From Clostridia bacterium (GTDB lineage: Bacteria; Bacillota; Clostridia; Lachnospirales; Lachnospiraceae), in assembly GCA_009929525.1 (NCBI GenBank), contig SAAH01000008.1, positions 1 to 64,000 on the forward strand: a stretch of DNA of 64,000 bases, given 5' to 3'. The translations under genes were made by a program, and so were the position numbers. Below the pieces are notes generated by a model. It was given only the letters and a program-made list of their open reading frames with translations, was not told the DNA's origin and ran no database searches. Positions 19,423 through 28,645 of the stretch are shown here, in pieces; the first letter of the stretch is position 1, and each line of letters begins with the position of its first letter.

Positions 19423-20781
19423 ATGGAGAACTTAAGAGAAGCATTGCCGGAGATTATCACAGATACTTTACCGGGACCAAAAGCAAAGGAGATGATAGAA
19501 AGAAGAAGTAAGGTCGTACCAAATGCGATCCGCTGCGGATATCCATGTGTTATGGAACGTGCTGCAGGTGCTATCATCGAAGATGTTGATGGAAACCGCT
19601 TCCTTGACTGGGTAGGCGGCGTTGGAGTTTTGAATGTAGGACATACACATCCGGAACTTGTAGAAGCGGTTAAAAAACAGTCTGAAAAATATTTCCATGG
19701 AATGTTCAATATAGTTACACATGAAGGTTATGTAGAGTTGGCTGAAAAGCTTGCAGCGCTCACACCTGTAAAAGGTGATGAGAAGAAAGTAATGTTTGCA
19801 AACAGCGGTGCTGAGGCAGATGAAAATGCGGTAAAGATCGCAAAGAGTTACACAAAGAGACCAAATATCATTGTATTTTCCGGTGCTTTCCACGGAAGGA
19901 CTATGCTGACTATGGCTATGACAGCTAAAAAAGCTTATGCAGTAGGTATGGGTCCATTCCCAGATGGCGTTTATCGTGCACAGTATCCTTATCTGTATCG
20001 TAAACCGGAAGGAATGACAGATGAAGCTTATCTTGATGAGTGCGTTGAGAGCGTTAAGATGGTATTTGAAAATGCTTCACCAGCAGAATATGTGGCAGCT
20101 ATCGTATTAGAGCCGCTTCAGGGTGAGGGTGGATTTATTCCAGCACCTATCGAATTTGTTAAAGCACTTAGAAAAATCTGTGATGAAAATGGAATCATGC
20201 TTGTTGCAGATGAAGTACAGTCAGGTTTCTGCAGAACTGGAAAATTATTTGCTTCAGAATATTGGAAAGAGGCAGGATGTGAACCAGATATCCTTGCAAC
20301 TGCAAAATCTATTGCAGGCGGTGTTCCACTTAGTGCAGTTATCGCAAGAACAGAGATCATGGATGGCGTAACACCAGGAACGATCGGCGGAACATATGGC
20401 GGAAATGCACTTGCATGTGCAGCCGGTATCAAAGTACTTGAAGTGATTGAAAAGGAACATCTGGTAGCACGTTCCAATGAGATGGGTGCAAAATGCTTCG
20501 AAAAATTCAATGAATGGAAAGAAAAATACGAAGTAGTTGGAGATGTAAGAGGCCTTGGAGCCATGATCGGTGTTGAATTCGTCAAAGACAAAGAGACAAA
20601 AGAGCCAAACGCTGCCTTAGTATCTGCAGTTGTAGCAGAGTGTGCACAGAATGGACTTCTGGTAGAAAATGCTGGTATCTTTGGAAATGTTATCCGTTTC
20701 CTCGCACCGCTTGTTATGACAGATGCACAGCTTGAAAAAGGATTTGAAATCTTCGAAAATGCCATCAAAAAATGCATGTAA
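19423..20781 (+). CDS. gabT: Class III PLP aminotransferase (4-aminobutyrate aminotransferase-like)
   Basis: FLDWVGGVGVLNVGHTHPELVEA, FANSGAEADENAVKIAKSYTKRPNIIVFSGAFHGRT, ADEVQSGFCRTGKLFASEYW, SIAGGVPLSAVIAR. Confidence 0.85.
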   Translation: MENLREALPEIITDTLPGPKAKEMIERRSKVVPNAIRCGYPCVMERAAGAIIEDVDGNRFLDWVGGVGVLNVGHTHPELVEAVKKQSEKYFHGMFNIVTHEGYVELAEKLAALTPVKGDEKKVMFANSGAEADENAVKIAKSYTKRPNIIVFSGAFHGRTMLTMAMTAKKAYAVGMGPFPDGVYRAQYPYLYRKPEGMTDEAYLDECVESVKMVFENASPAEYVAAIVLEPLQGEGGFIPAPIEFVKALRKICDENGIMLVADEVQSGFCRTGKLFASEYWKEAGCEPDILATAKSIAGGVPLSAVIARTEIMDGVTPGTIGGTYGGNALACAAGIKVLEVIEKEHLVARSNEMGAKCFEKFNEWKEKYEVVGDVRGLGAMIGVEFVKDKETKEPNAALVSAVVAECAQNGLLVENAGIFGNVIRFLAPLVMTDAQLEKGFEIFENAIKKCM

Positions 20782-20794
20782 TCATATATAACAA

Positions 20795-20858
20795 TTCAAG
20801 TACGCCTCGGCGTACTCGTTGCGAGCGGCTCGTCAGCTATGCTGACATAATACATCTG
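20795..20858 (-). repeat. Dispersed 64-bp three-palindrome repeat, copy 2 (inverted)
   Basis: Reverse complement aligns ungapped over 64 nt with 1058-1121; AGTACGCC-TC-GGCGTACT, CGAGC-G-GCTCG, GTCAGC-TAT-GCTGAC. Confidence 0.75.
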
Positions 20859-20882
20859 AGCCGCTCTGCAATCCGCGGGAGG

Positions 20883-20979
20883 CTTTATCTTGGAAGGAGA
20901 TTGGACTCCCGCCAAGACTAGTTTGTTGTTTGTTCACCACCTACTAGAGGTGGGAGTCTTATCTGCTTTCAAGATAAAG
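20883..20979. other. Long imperfect hairpin (structured RNA or decayed mobile-element end)
   Basis: 20883-20910 pairs with 20952-20979 without bulges (24 WC + 2 GU + 2 mismatches by hand); internal CCACCT-ACTAG-AGGTGG alternative hairpin. Confidence 0.65.
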
Positions 20980-20980
20980 T

Positions 20981-21033
20981 ATGAGAATCTGTCGGGAGAA
21001 AGAATAAATTATCCTGGCAGGTTCTCATTTTTA
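20981..21033 (+). terminator. Rho-independent terminator upstream of cysK
   Basis: 20982-20997 pairs with 21012-21027 without gaps (3 GU), followed by T tract. Confidence 0.75.
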
Positions 21034-21034
21034 G

Positions 21035-21063
21035 TTGTAATCTAAGACACGAACGTGTAGAAT
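21035..21063 (+). promoter_or_regulatory. Putative sigma-A promoter of cysK (TTGTAA-17-TAGAAT)
   Basis: TTGTAA 21035-21040, 17-nt spacer, TAGAAT 21058-21063. Confidence 0.45.
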
Positions 21064-21142
21064 AAATAAAGCGGAAATACATGAATGAGACGGGAAGGCA
21101 CTGCCATCCAGTATAAATATGATAATAAGATGGAGAACAAAG

Positions 21143-22069
21143 ATGATATATGAAAATGTTTTAGAAGCGATCGGTCATACTCCTATGATACAGCTGAACA
21201 GGATCACAGATCCGGAAGATGCACGTATTCTTGTCAAGTTCGAAGGACTTAATGTTGGAGGTTCTGTAAAGACCAGAACAGCATACAATATGATACGAAA
21301 GGCTGAGGAGAGCAATATTTTGAAGCCGGATTCTATCATTGTAGAGCCTACCAGCGGAAATCAGGGGATCGGGCTGGCTCTTGTGGGAGCAGTAAAAGGA
21401 TATGAGACCATTATCATCATGCCGGACTCTGTAAGCCGGGAGAGAAAACTTCTGGTGGAACATTATGGAGCAAAGGTGATATTGATCCATGATGCAGGCA
21501 ATATAGGTGAATGCATAGAGGAATGTCTTAGGACAGCAAAACGCATGGCAGAGGAGAATCCCCGCGTATTTGTTCCTCAGCAGTTTGAAAATATCGCCAA
21601 TCCAATGGTCCACAGATACCATACCGGTCTTGAGATCCTGGAACAGGTGGCTGGACCTATCCATGGTTTTTGTTCTGGTATCGGGACTGGAGGTACGATC
21701 ACGGGCATCGGAGAAACTCTAAAAGCTTTGAATCCTGACATGACGATCTGGGCAGTAGAACCGGAAAATGCTGCAATTTTGGCAGGAGGAACTGTGGGAA
21801 CCCATATCCAGATGGGAATCGGGGATGGTGTTGTTCCAGCAGTTTTAAATCAGGAGATTTATGATGATATTTATATCGTTACAGATGAAGAGGCTCTTAA
21901 AACAGCCAGGGATCTTGCAAGACTGGAAGGTCTTATGTGCGGGATATCCAGCGGTACAAATGTTGCCGCTGCTTTGAAACTTGCGAAAAAACTTGGAAAA
22001 GGAAAAACAGTGGTTACGATACTGCCAGATACTGCAGAGAGATATTTTTCCACACCATTGTTTGAATAA
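21143..22069 (+). CDS. cysK: Cysteine synthase / PLP-dependent O-acetylserine sulfhydrylase
   Basis: IGHTPMIQLNRI, GGSVKTRTAYNMI, EPTSGNQGIGLALV, GIGTGGTITGIGE. Confidence 0.9.
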   Translation: MIYENVLEAIGHTPMIQLNRITDPEDARILVKFEGLNVGGSVKTRTAYNMIRKAEESNILKPDSIIVEPTSGNQGIGLALVGAVKGYETIIIMPDSVSRERKLLVEHYGAKVILIHDAGNIGECIEECLRTAKRMAEENPRVFVPQQFENIANPMVHRYHTGLEILEQVAGPIHGFCSGIGTGGTITGIGETLKALNPDMTIWAVEPENAAILAGGTVGTHIQMGIGDGVVPAVLNQEIYDDIYIVTDEEALKTARDLARLEGLMCGISSGTNVAAALKLAKKLGKGKTVVTILPDTAERYFSTPLFE

Positions 22070-22088
22070 AAATTGAGAGGTACATATC

Positions 22089-22628
22089 ATGAACTTTAAA
22101 TCGATAGAAGAATATATTACTCAGTTTCCGATATATCAGTACGCTTTTATCAACACCAAGGACATAGAATTCAGCGATAAAGTAAGGACGATATGCAAAA
22201 GAGAGTGTCCAAGATATGGAAAGTCATGGTCATGCCCGCCGGCAGTAGGATCCGTGGACAAATGCCGTGAAAAATGCATGGAGTATCCTCAGGCCCTTCT
22301 TTTTTCGTCTGTAGCAGAAGTACCAGATTATTCCAATATGGATGCACTTTTGAAAACTAAAAGAGAGCATGAAGAGATTACCAGAAAAATTGTACAGCAT
22401 CTAAAAGAAGAGCCTTGGAAATGTTTTACTCTTTCGACAGATTCCTGTTCTATTTGTGAAAAATGTACGTATCCCAAAAAATCATGCGTCCACCCGGAAC
22501 TTATGAATCCCTGTATTGAAAGCCATGGGATACTCCTTACGAAGAATATAGATGATAATCAGATGGACTATTATATGGGAGAGCAGATGGTTTTGTGGTT
22601 TTCATTGATTTTCTTTAAGGAGGCATAA
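22089..22628 (+). CDS. DUF2284-like cysteine-rich metal-binding protein
   Basis: CKRECPRYGKSWSCPPAVGSVDKCREKC and CSICEKCTYPKKSCVHPELMNPCIES. Confidence 0.75.
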   Translation: MNFKSIEEYITQFPIYQYAFINTKDIEFSDKVRTICKRECPRYGKSWSCPPAVGSVDKCREKCMEYPQALLFSSVAEVPDYSNMDALLKTKREHEEITRKIVQHLKEEPWKCFTLSTDSCSICEKCTYPKKSCVHPELMNPCIESHGILLTKNIDDNQMDYYMGEQMVLWFSLIFFKEA

Positions 22629-22677
22629 TTAAGGCCATATTTCCATAGATTTAATAATAAAAGCCGGGGGCACTTAT

Positions 22678-22959
22678 GTGCAGAAAAATAAGATATCCTG
22701 CCATTTAGAACATATTGCGGAAAAAATTGGACTTCCCAGAGACCTGGCCTTTCATGATCCTATTCTCACACTGATGGGTGAAAATGAGATTCTTATAGAG
22801 AATTACAAAAAAATCCTTGAATATACGAGCCATCATCTTCTTATCCAGACAGCAAACTGCAAGATCAGAATCGAAGGAAGGCAGCTTGTGGTCGAATACT
22901 ATACTAGCGATGAAATGAAAGTGAAGGGGAAGTTTACATCCATTTTTTACGATCAATAG
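22678..22959 (+). CDS. yqfC: YabP/YqfC-family sporulation protein
   Basis: Small protein directly upstream of YqfD; LTLMGENEILIENYKKILEYTSHHLLIQT. Confidence 0.8.
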   Translation: MQKNKISCHLEHIAEKIGLPRDLAFHDPILTLMGENEILIENYKKILEYTSHHLLIQTANCKIRIEGRQLVVEYYTSDEMKVKGKFTSIFYDQ

Positions 22960-22983
22960 CTTGTATAGGGGGGATGGATTTTG

Positions 22984-24204
22984 ATGTTCAAGATGATTCA
23001 ATACATAAAAGGATATGTGAAGATACGCCTGGAAAGTTCGATGCCGGAACGTTTTTTGGGCTTATGTGTACATGATCAGATCACGGTTTGGAATCTTGAA
23101 AATAAAGAAGTATATTATGAAATGGAGATTTGTGCAAAAGACTATTTTAAGCTGAAACCATTTTGTAAAAAAACGCAGTCAAAGATCATAATAATTGAAA
23201 AACACGGAATGCCTTTCTTTTTTCATAAAAACAAAAAGAGAAAGGCTTTTTTTCTTGGGATTTTTTTGTTTGCAGCATCGATATATCTTTGCTCTTTGTT
23301 TATATGGGATATCAGGATCGATGGAAATCATTTTAATTCAGACGAAGTGATCCTTGATATGTTAAAACAGATCCAGATAAATGACGGTATAATGAAGAAA
23401 AATATAGACTGTCAGAATGTATCAGCAAGAATGAGGGAAGCATTTCCGAATGTCATATGGGTGTCCGCTCGAATTGAAGGGACCTGCCTAATGATAGATA
23501 TCAAAGAAAATGAAGATTCCTATCAGGAGGAAGATGAGGTAGGCGAAGATTTAGATGCCTGGAGTTTAGCAGCACCAAAAGATGGAAGAATCATAAGTAT
23601 CATAACCCGAAGTGGGATGCCCATGATGCATGAGGGAGAGGTATGCAAAAAAGGCGATATCCTTGTAAGTGGAAGAGTGGAGATACTGAATAATGAGTCG
23701 GAGATCATTCGGTATGAGCAGGTGAGAGCAGATGCGGATATTAGGATAAAAACGGAATATGCATATTATGATGAGTTTTCCCTACACTATACAAAAAAAG
23801 AATATATTGGAGAGAAAAAAGAATATCCTGTGATAGGTCTGTTTGGAAAAGAGTATTTTTATTGTCCGAAAAAATCTTTGCCTGCTGAAGTCTACAAATC
23901 AGTAAAGCCAGTATATCTCACCTCGAGCTTTTGTATCCCCCTTTCTTTCGGGAGGATTTCATGGATTCCTTATAAAGTCAACAATTGTGTGTACAATGAA
24001 AATGAAGCAAAGCAAAGGGCAGATGAAAAATTGCAGCAGTTTTTAGTGACATTGGTGGGGCAGGATATCCTTGTATGCGAGAAAAAAATCAATCTAAAGA
24101 TCACATCCCAAAAATGTATCGCAAAAGGAGTGGTAACAGTCATCGAGGAGGCAAAAAAGAAAGTCCCCATTGAGGATCCTAATGAAAAACTGATCGAAGA
24201 ATAG
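22984..24204 (+). CDS. yqfD: Sporulation protein YqfD
   Basis: GYVKIRLESSMPERFLGLCV..., single TM, WVSARIEGTCLMIDIKE, position between yqfC and phoH. Confidence 0.9.
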   Translation: MFKMIQYIKGYVKIRLESSMPERFLGLCVHDQITVWNLENKEVYYEMEICAKDYFKLKPFCKKTQSKIIIIEKHGMPFFFHKNKKRKAFFLGIFLFAASIYLCSLFIWDIRIDGNHFNSDEVILDMLKQIQINDGIMKKNIDCQNVSARMREAFPNVIWVSARIEGTCLMIDIKENEDSYQEEDEVGEDLDAWSLAAPKDGRIISIITRSGMPMMHEGEVCKKGDILVSGRVEILNNESEIIRYEQVRADADIRIKTEYAYYDEFSLHYTKKEYIGEKKEYPVIGLFGKEYFYCPKKSLPAEVYKSVKPVYLTSSFCIPLSFGRISWIPYKVNNCVYNENEAKQRADEKLQQFLVTLVGQDILVCEKKINLKITSQKCIAKGVVTVIEEAKKKVPIEDPNEKLIEE

Positions 24205-24305
24205 GGATTTTCTTCATTTTTTTGAATTTTTCATACAAAAGGGCTTTAAATCTTCGAAAAAAATGATAGAATAAAGTTTAGTGTAAAGAAAGGAATAGAA
24301 GATTC

Positions 24306-25331
24306 ATGGCAAACAGCATCATAGAACAGCTGATGGAGATTCCGGCAGAGCATGAAAGAAATATTTATGGTCAGTTTGATGAATACATCAAAAAAATAGA
24401 GAGAACACTGAGAGTTACTCTGATATCAAGAGACGGAGTACTAAAGATTGTTGGTCCTGAACCGAATGTGAGAAAGGCTGCTGGTATATTCAAGGAACTT
24501 CTGGGATTATCCCAAAGGGGCAATACCATCCAGAGCCAAAACGTAGACTATGCACTTTCCCTTACCATGGAAGAAAATGAGGCTTCCCTCGTGGAGATGG
24601 ATAAGGAGTGTATCTGTCATACGATCAATGGGCGTCCGGTCAAACCAAAAACCCTTGGACAAAAGCAGTATGTAGATAAGATCCGCGAGAATATGATCGT
24701 ATTCGGTGTAGGTCCGGCAGGAACAGGTAAAACGTATCTTGCGATGGCGATGGCGATCACAGCATTTAGAAATGATGAAGTCGGAAGGATCATATTGACC
24801 CGTCCAGCGATAGAGGCAGGCGAGAAGCTGGGATTTTTGCCGGGTGATCTGCAAAGTAAGGTGGATCCCTACTTGAGACCTCTGTACGATGCACTTTATC
24901 AGATCATGGGACCTGAAAGCTTTACGAAAAATATGGAAAAAGGATTGATCGAGGTTGCTCCTCTTGCCTATATGCGTGGGCGGACCCTCGACAATGCATT
25001 TATTATTCTGGATGAAGCACAGAACACAACTCCGGCACAGATGAAGATGTTTCTTACGAGAATCGGTTTTGGTTCGAAAGTGATCGTAACTGGTGACTCC
25101 ACCCAAAAAGATTTGCCAGCCGGTCAAAAGTCAGGCCTTGAAGTTGCCCTTCAGGTTCTTAAAAAGGTGGAAGGCATCGCAGTCTGCGAGCTTACCAGCA
25201 AGGATGTTGTCAGACATCCACTGGTACAAAAAATCGTACAGGCTTATGAGGCATTTGAAAAGAAACATCCGGAAAATAAAGCTGCGTCAGCGAGAACAAC
25301 ACGAAGGAGGGGTACTGGTTATGACAATTGA
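24306..25331 (+). CDS. PhoH family protein (PhoH-like ATPase)
   Basis: GPAGTGKTYLAMAMA, RPAIEAGEKLGFLPGDLQSKVDPYLRPLYD, ILDEAQNTTPAQMKMFLTRIGFGSK. Confidence 0.95.
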   Translation: MANSIIEQLMEIPAEHERNIYGQFDEYIKKIERTLRVTLISRDGVLKIVGPEPNVRKAAGIFKELLGLSQRGNTIQSQNVDYALSLTMEENEASLVEMDKECICHTINGRPVKPKTLGQKQYVDKIRENMIVFGVGPAGTGKTYLAMAMAITAFRNDEVGRIILTRPAIEAGEKLGFLPGDLQSKVDPYLRPLYDALYQIMGPESFTKNMEKGLIEVAPLAYMRGRTLDNAFIILDEAQNTTPAQMKMFLTRIGFGSKVIVTGDSTQKDLPAGQKSGLEVALQVLKKVEGIAVCELTSKDVVRHPLVQKIVQAYEAFEKKHPENKAASARTTRRRGTGYDN

Positions 25332-25818
25332 GTTTGAAGACGAGCAGTCCCAGTCTTTTGATTTTGACTTCCAGGATGTGGCAAAGCAGGTGATCGAGGC
25401 TGTACTCGATCAGGAAAAATGTCCTTATGAAGCAGATGTCAGTCTCGTACTCACGGATAATGAAGGAATTCAGCACACAAACCGGGAGTTTCGCGGGATA
25501 GATAAGGCGACGGATGTTCTTTCCTTTCCTATGGTAGATTTTCCAGCACCTGCGGATTATTCTATACTTGAAGAGGATGAGAGCTGCTTTCATCCGGACA
25601 GCGGTGAACTGATACTCGGTGATATTATGATATCGGTTCCCCGTGCGCTGGAACAGTCCATGGAATATGGACACAGTGTAAAGAGAGAATATGCTTTTTT
25701 GATCGCCCATAGTATGCTCCACCTGTTGGGGTATGACCATATGGAAGATGACGAAAGAAAAGTGATGGAAGAAAAACAAGAGCAGGTACTACGGTATCTG
25801 AAGATTGAGAGAAGATAA
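25321..25818 (+). CDS. ybeY: rRNA maturation RNase YbeY
   Basis: REFRGIDKATDVLSFPM, GDIMIS, HSMLHLLGYDHMEDDE. Confidence 0.95.
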   Translation: MTIEFEDEQSQSFDFDFQDVAKQVIEAVLDQEKCPYEADVSLVLTDNEGIQHTNREFRGIDKATDVLSFPMVDFPAPADYSILEEDESCFHPDSGELILGDIMISVPRALEQSMEYGHSVKREYAFLIAHSMLHLLGYDHMEDDERKVMEEKQEQVLRYLKIERR

Positions 25819-25829
25819 GGAGAAACAAA

Positions 25830-27041
25830 ATGAAAAAGTATGCAAAGCTCATATTGATGCTGGGACTTGCCGGCACTATGCTGACAGGATGCCAGAAAAA
25901 AGCTGCTGATACAGAGGCAACTGTAACAGCGACACCTACACCAACAGAGGAAGTGGTCGTTGAAGAAACGCCAACCCCAGAGGTTATGGCAGCGGAAGAA
26001 CCGACGCCAACAGAAGATCCGATTCCTGAAGGACAGGTAGTCAGCTATCTTACCGGTGAATATGTTCCAGAAGAGATCGGAAGAAGACGTCCGGTAGCAG
26101 TTATGCTTAACAACGTTAAAGCAGCATGCCCGCAGGCAGGTATCGCCAATGCAGGTGTTGTATATGAAGCACCGGTTGAAGGTGGAATCACTCGTCTTAT
26201 GGGTGTCTTTGAAGATTATGATAATCTTGAGAAGATTGGCTCTGTAAGAAGCTGTCGTGATTATTACATCTTCTACGCATCAGGCTTCAATGCGATCTAT
26301 ACTCATTATGGTCAGTCTGCATATGCACTTCCGATTCTTGATCTGCCGGAGGTTAACAACTTAAGTGGTCTTGCAGGATACGGAGATCAGGTATTTTACC
26401 GTACTACGGACAGAAAATCCCCTCATAATGCATATACAAGCTTTGAGGGAATCCAAAAAGGTATCGAGATCAATGGTTACAGTCAGGAATATGCAGAAGA
26501 TTTTGTACCTGGCTATGCATTTTGTGCAGTAGATGATGATATTGAGCTTCCGGGCACGGTAGATGCATCGGTAGTAAAACCTGGATATTTTCTGAATGAG
26601 CCATGGTTTGAGTATAATCCGGAAGACAAATTATATTATCGTTTCCAGTACGGAGAGCCACATATCGACCAGCTTACCGGTGAACAGATCGCATTTAAGA
26701 ATATCATTCTTCAGTATTCATCATGGAGAAATTATGATGAGCATGGATATCTGAATATCGACGTCGATGAACCAAACGTAGGAAAATACATTGTAAATGG
26801 AAAAGCTATTGATATCACATGGAAGAAACATACTCCATGGGGTGCTACTTATTACTATGATACAAATGGTAATCAGATAACACTTGATACAGGAAAGACT
26901 TTTGTATGTATCGTTCAGGATACTTATGCAGACAGGGTAGAGATACTGGGATCTGACAGTGCCGCAGATACGTCAACAGAGGGAACTTCTGAGGAACAGG
27001 CAGCAGCCGAAGAGGCAGCAGCGAGTGAAACAGAATATTAA
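25830..27041 (+). CDS. DUF3048 (YerB-like) lipoprotein
   Basis: Lipobox LTGC; RRPVAVMLNNVKAACPQAGIANAGVVYEAPVEGGITRLMGVFEDYDNLEKIGSVRSCRDYYI. Confidence 0.88.
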   Translation: MKKYAKLILMLGLAGTMLTGCQKKAADTEATVTATPTPTEEVVVEETPTPEVMAAEEPTPTEDPIPEGQVVSYLTGEYVPEEIGRRRPVAVMLNNVKAACPQAGIANAGVVYEAPVEGGITRLMGVFEDYDNLEKIGSVRSCRDYYIFYASGFNAIYTHYGQSAYALPILDLPEVNNLSGLAGYGDQVFYRTTDRKSPHNAYTSFEGIQKGIEINGYSQEYAEDFVPGYAFCAVDDDIELPGTVDASVVKPGYFLNEPWFEYNPEDKLYYRFQYGEPHIDQLTGEQIAFKNIILQYSSWRNYDEHGYLNIDVDEPNVGKYIVNGKAIDITWKKHTPWGATYYYDTNGNQITLDTGKTFVCIVQDTYADRVEILGSDSAADTSTEGTSEEQAAAEEAAASETEY

Positions 27042-27106
27042 AAAACCATAAGAATTGAATAAATACAAGAAAACAACCGATACTATAAGAAAAAAGGAGA
27101 AATCCC

Positions 27107-27433
27107 ATGCGAAAAATTTCTTATGGTATCGGTTTGTTTTCTGTAGTTTTCCTTATTATCTTTGGATTTTATTTTAGTTATCATTATACTGCGATGAAAG
27201 AATCGCAGGTACAGCCGGAATCCATGGAGGCAGAAAGCATCATCCGGACAGGATACCATCTGGGGGTAAGAGACGGTAAAATCATCGTACTTCTCGAAGA
27301 CGGCAGTGTGTATGAAACGACAGATATAGAAAAAAACACGTTGCCGGAATCAGTCCAAAAAAAGATAGAAGAAGGTTATGTACTGTATTCGGATCAGGAA
27401 CTCTACAGCTTTCTTGAAAATTATTCCAGTTAG
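27107..27433 (+). CDS. Small membrane protein with BofC C-terminal-like domain
   Basis: N-terminal TM; YHLGVRDGKIIVLLEDGSVYETTDIEKNTLPESVQKKIEEGYVLYSDQELYSFLENYSS. Confidence 0.6.
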   Translation: MRKISYGIGLFSVVFLIIFGFYFSYHYTAMKESQVQPESMEAESIIRTGYHLGVRDGKIIVLLEDGSVYETTDIEKNTLPESVQKKIEEGYVLYSDQELYSFLENYSS

Positions 27434-27561
27434 ATGCTGTCATTTACTTTTTTACTTTTTGAAAATAGGGCTGGCACTTTGAGCTATAGTGAGGTACAAT
27501 ATAAAACGATTGAAAATATTGAGGATAGGATACTCATACTTACATTAGGAGACACAGGAAA

Positions 27562-28422
27562 ATGAATGCCAACGTAAGAGAAAAATTAAAGGATAAAAAA
27601 AGAATTGTTATAAAAATAGGTTCTTCTTCCCTGACCCATCCGGAGACAGGATATCTTGATCTTATCAAGCTGGAGATTCTGGTAAGGGAAATCAGCGATC
27701 TGAGAAACCAGGGCAAGGAAGTGGTGCTGGTATCTTCTGGGGCGATCATGGTCGGAAGCAAAACCATGGGATATGACAGAAAGCCGGAACGGGTATCCCA
27801 AAAGCAGGCATGTGCAGCGATAGGACAGGCAAAACTCATGATGATATATCAGAAGCTATTTGCTGAATATAATCAGGTGGCCAGTCAGATACTTATGACG
27901 AAAAACACGATGCTCAATAATCTGAACCGGATGAATGCGAAGAATACATTCAATGAACTGCTGCATATGGGAGCAATACCGATCGTAAATGAAAATGATA
28001 CCATATCTACTTATGAGATAGAATTTGGTGATAATGATACTCTTTCAGCCGTTGTGTCAGCACTGATCGGAGCAGATCTTCTTATACTTTTATCTGATAT
28101 TGATGGGTTGTTTACTGATGATCCACATCAGAATCCGGATGCCAGATTTATAGAGGTTGTAGAGCAGCTGGATCAGAAACTTATGTCTATGGGAAAAGGT
28201 ACCACAGGAAGTAAGGTGGGTACCGGCGGAATGGCAACGAAACTTACGGCTGCCGAGATCTCAGGGGCAGCAGGAGCAGACATGGTGATCGCAAACGGAA
28301 AAGATTTCCATGTCATACATAAAATCATACAGGGTAAAAGTTATGGAACATTATTTTTAGCCAATCCAAAGGATGAGTTCTTCCTTTTGGATTATCTGGA
28401 AAAACAGAATAAGGAGTGGTAG
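27562..28422 (+). CDS. proB: Glutamate 5-kinase
   Basis: RIVIKIGSSSL, LVSSGAIMVGS, PIVNENDTIS, GTGGMATKLTAA; no C-terminal PUA domain. Confidence 0.95.
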   Translation: MNANVREKLKDKKRIVIKIGSSSLTHPETGYLDLIKLEILVREISDLRNQGKEVVLVSSGAIMVGSKTMGYDRKPERVSQKQACAAIGQAKLMMIYQKLFAEYNQVASQILMTKNTMLNNLNRMNAKNTFNELLHMGAIPIVNENDTISTYEIEFGDNDTLSAVVSALIGADLLILLSDIDGLFTDDPHQNPDARFIEVVEQLDQKLMSMGKGTTGSKVGTGGMATKLTAAEISGAAGADMVIANGKDFHVIHKIIQGKSYGTLFLANPKDEFFLLDYLEKQNKEW

Positions 28423-28423
28423 A

Positions 28424-28645
28424 ATGAATCAGGAAGGTATCAATCGTATTAATGAATTGGCAAAAAAATCAAAGACAGTAGGGCTTACACAAGATGAGAA
28501 AGCTGAGCAGGCAAAGCTTCGTCAGGAGTTTATAGCCAGTGTCCGTATGAACCTCAAGTCACAGTTGGATAATATCGATATGGAAGAGAAGGATGGAAGC
28601 ATCGTCAATCTGGGTGAAAAATATGGAAACAAAACAAAACATTAG
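28424..28645 (+). CDS. DUF896 (YnzC/UPF0291) family protein
   Basis: INRINELAKKSKTVGLTQDEKAEQAKLRQEFIASVRMNLKSQLDNIDM. Confidence 0.93.
   Translation: MNQEGINRINELAKKSKTVGLTQDEKAEQAKLRQEFIASVRMNLKSQLDNIDMEEKDGSIVNLGEKYGNKTKH

Noticed and set aside
20118-20777. 219-aa minus-strand ORF antisense to gabT
   Set aside because: Overlaps a clear PLP aminotransferase on the other strand; serine/proline-rich shadow translation, no recognisable domain or RBS.
20866-21033. Structured region considered as a cysK riboswitch
   Set aside because: A plausible cysK promoter lies downstream of the terminator and no known riboswitch core was recognised; kept only as an unexplained structure.
24507-25127. 206-aa minus-strand ORF antisense to phoH-like gene
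   Set aside because: Shadow ORF opposite a strongly conserved gene; composition not protein-like.
25093-25320. Upstream part of the 241-aa ORF containing ybeY
   Set aside because: Lies within the phoH-like gene in another frame; true YbeY start is ATG 25321.
25210-25779. 189-aa minus-strand ORF antisense to ybeY
   Set aside because: Opposite YbeY catalytic motif codons; no independent support.
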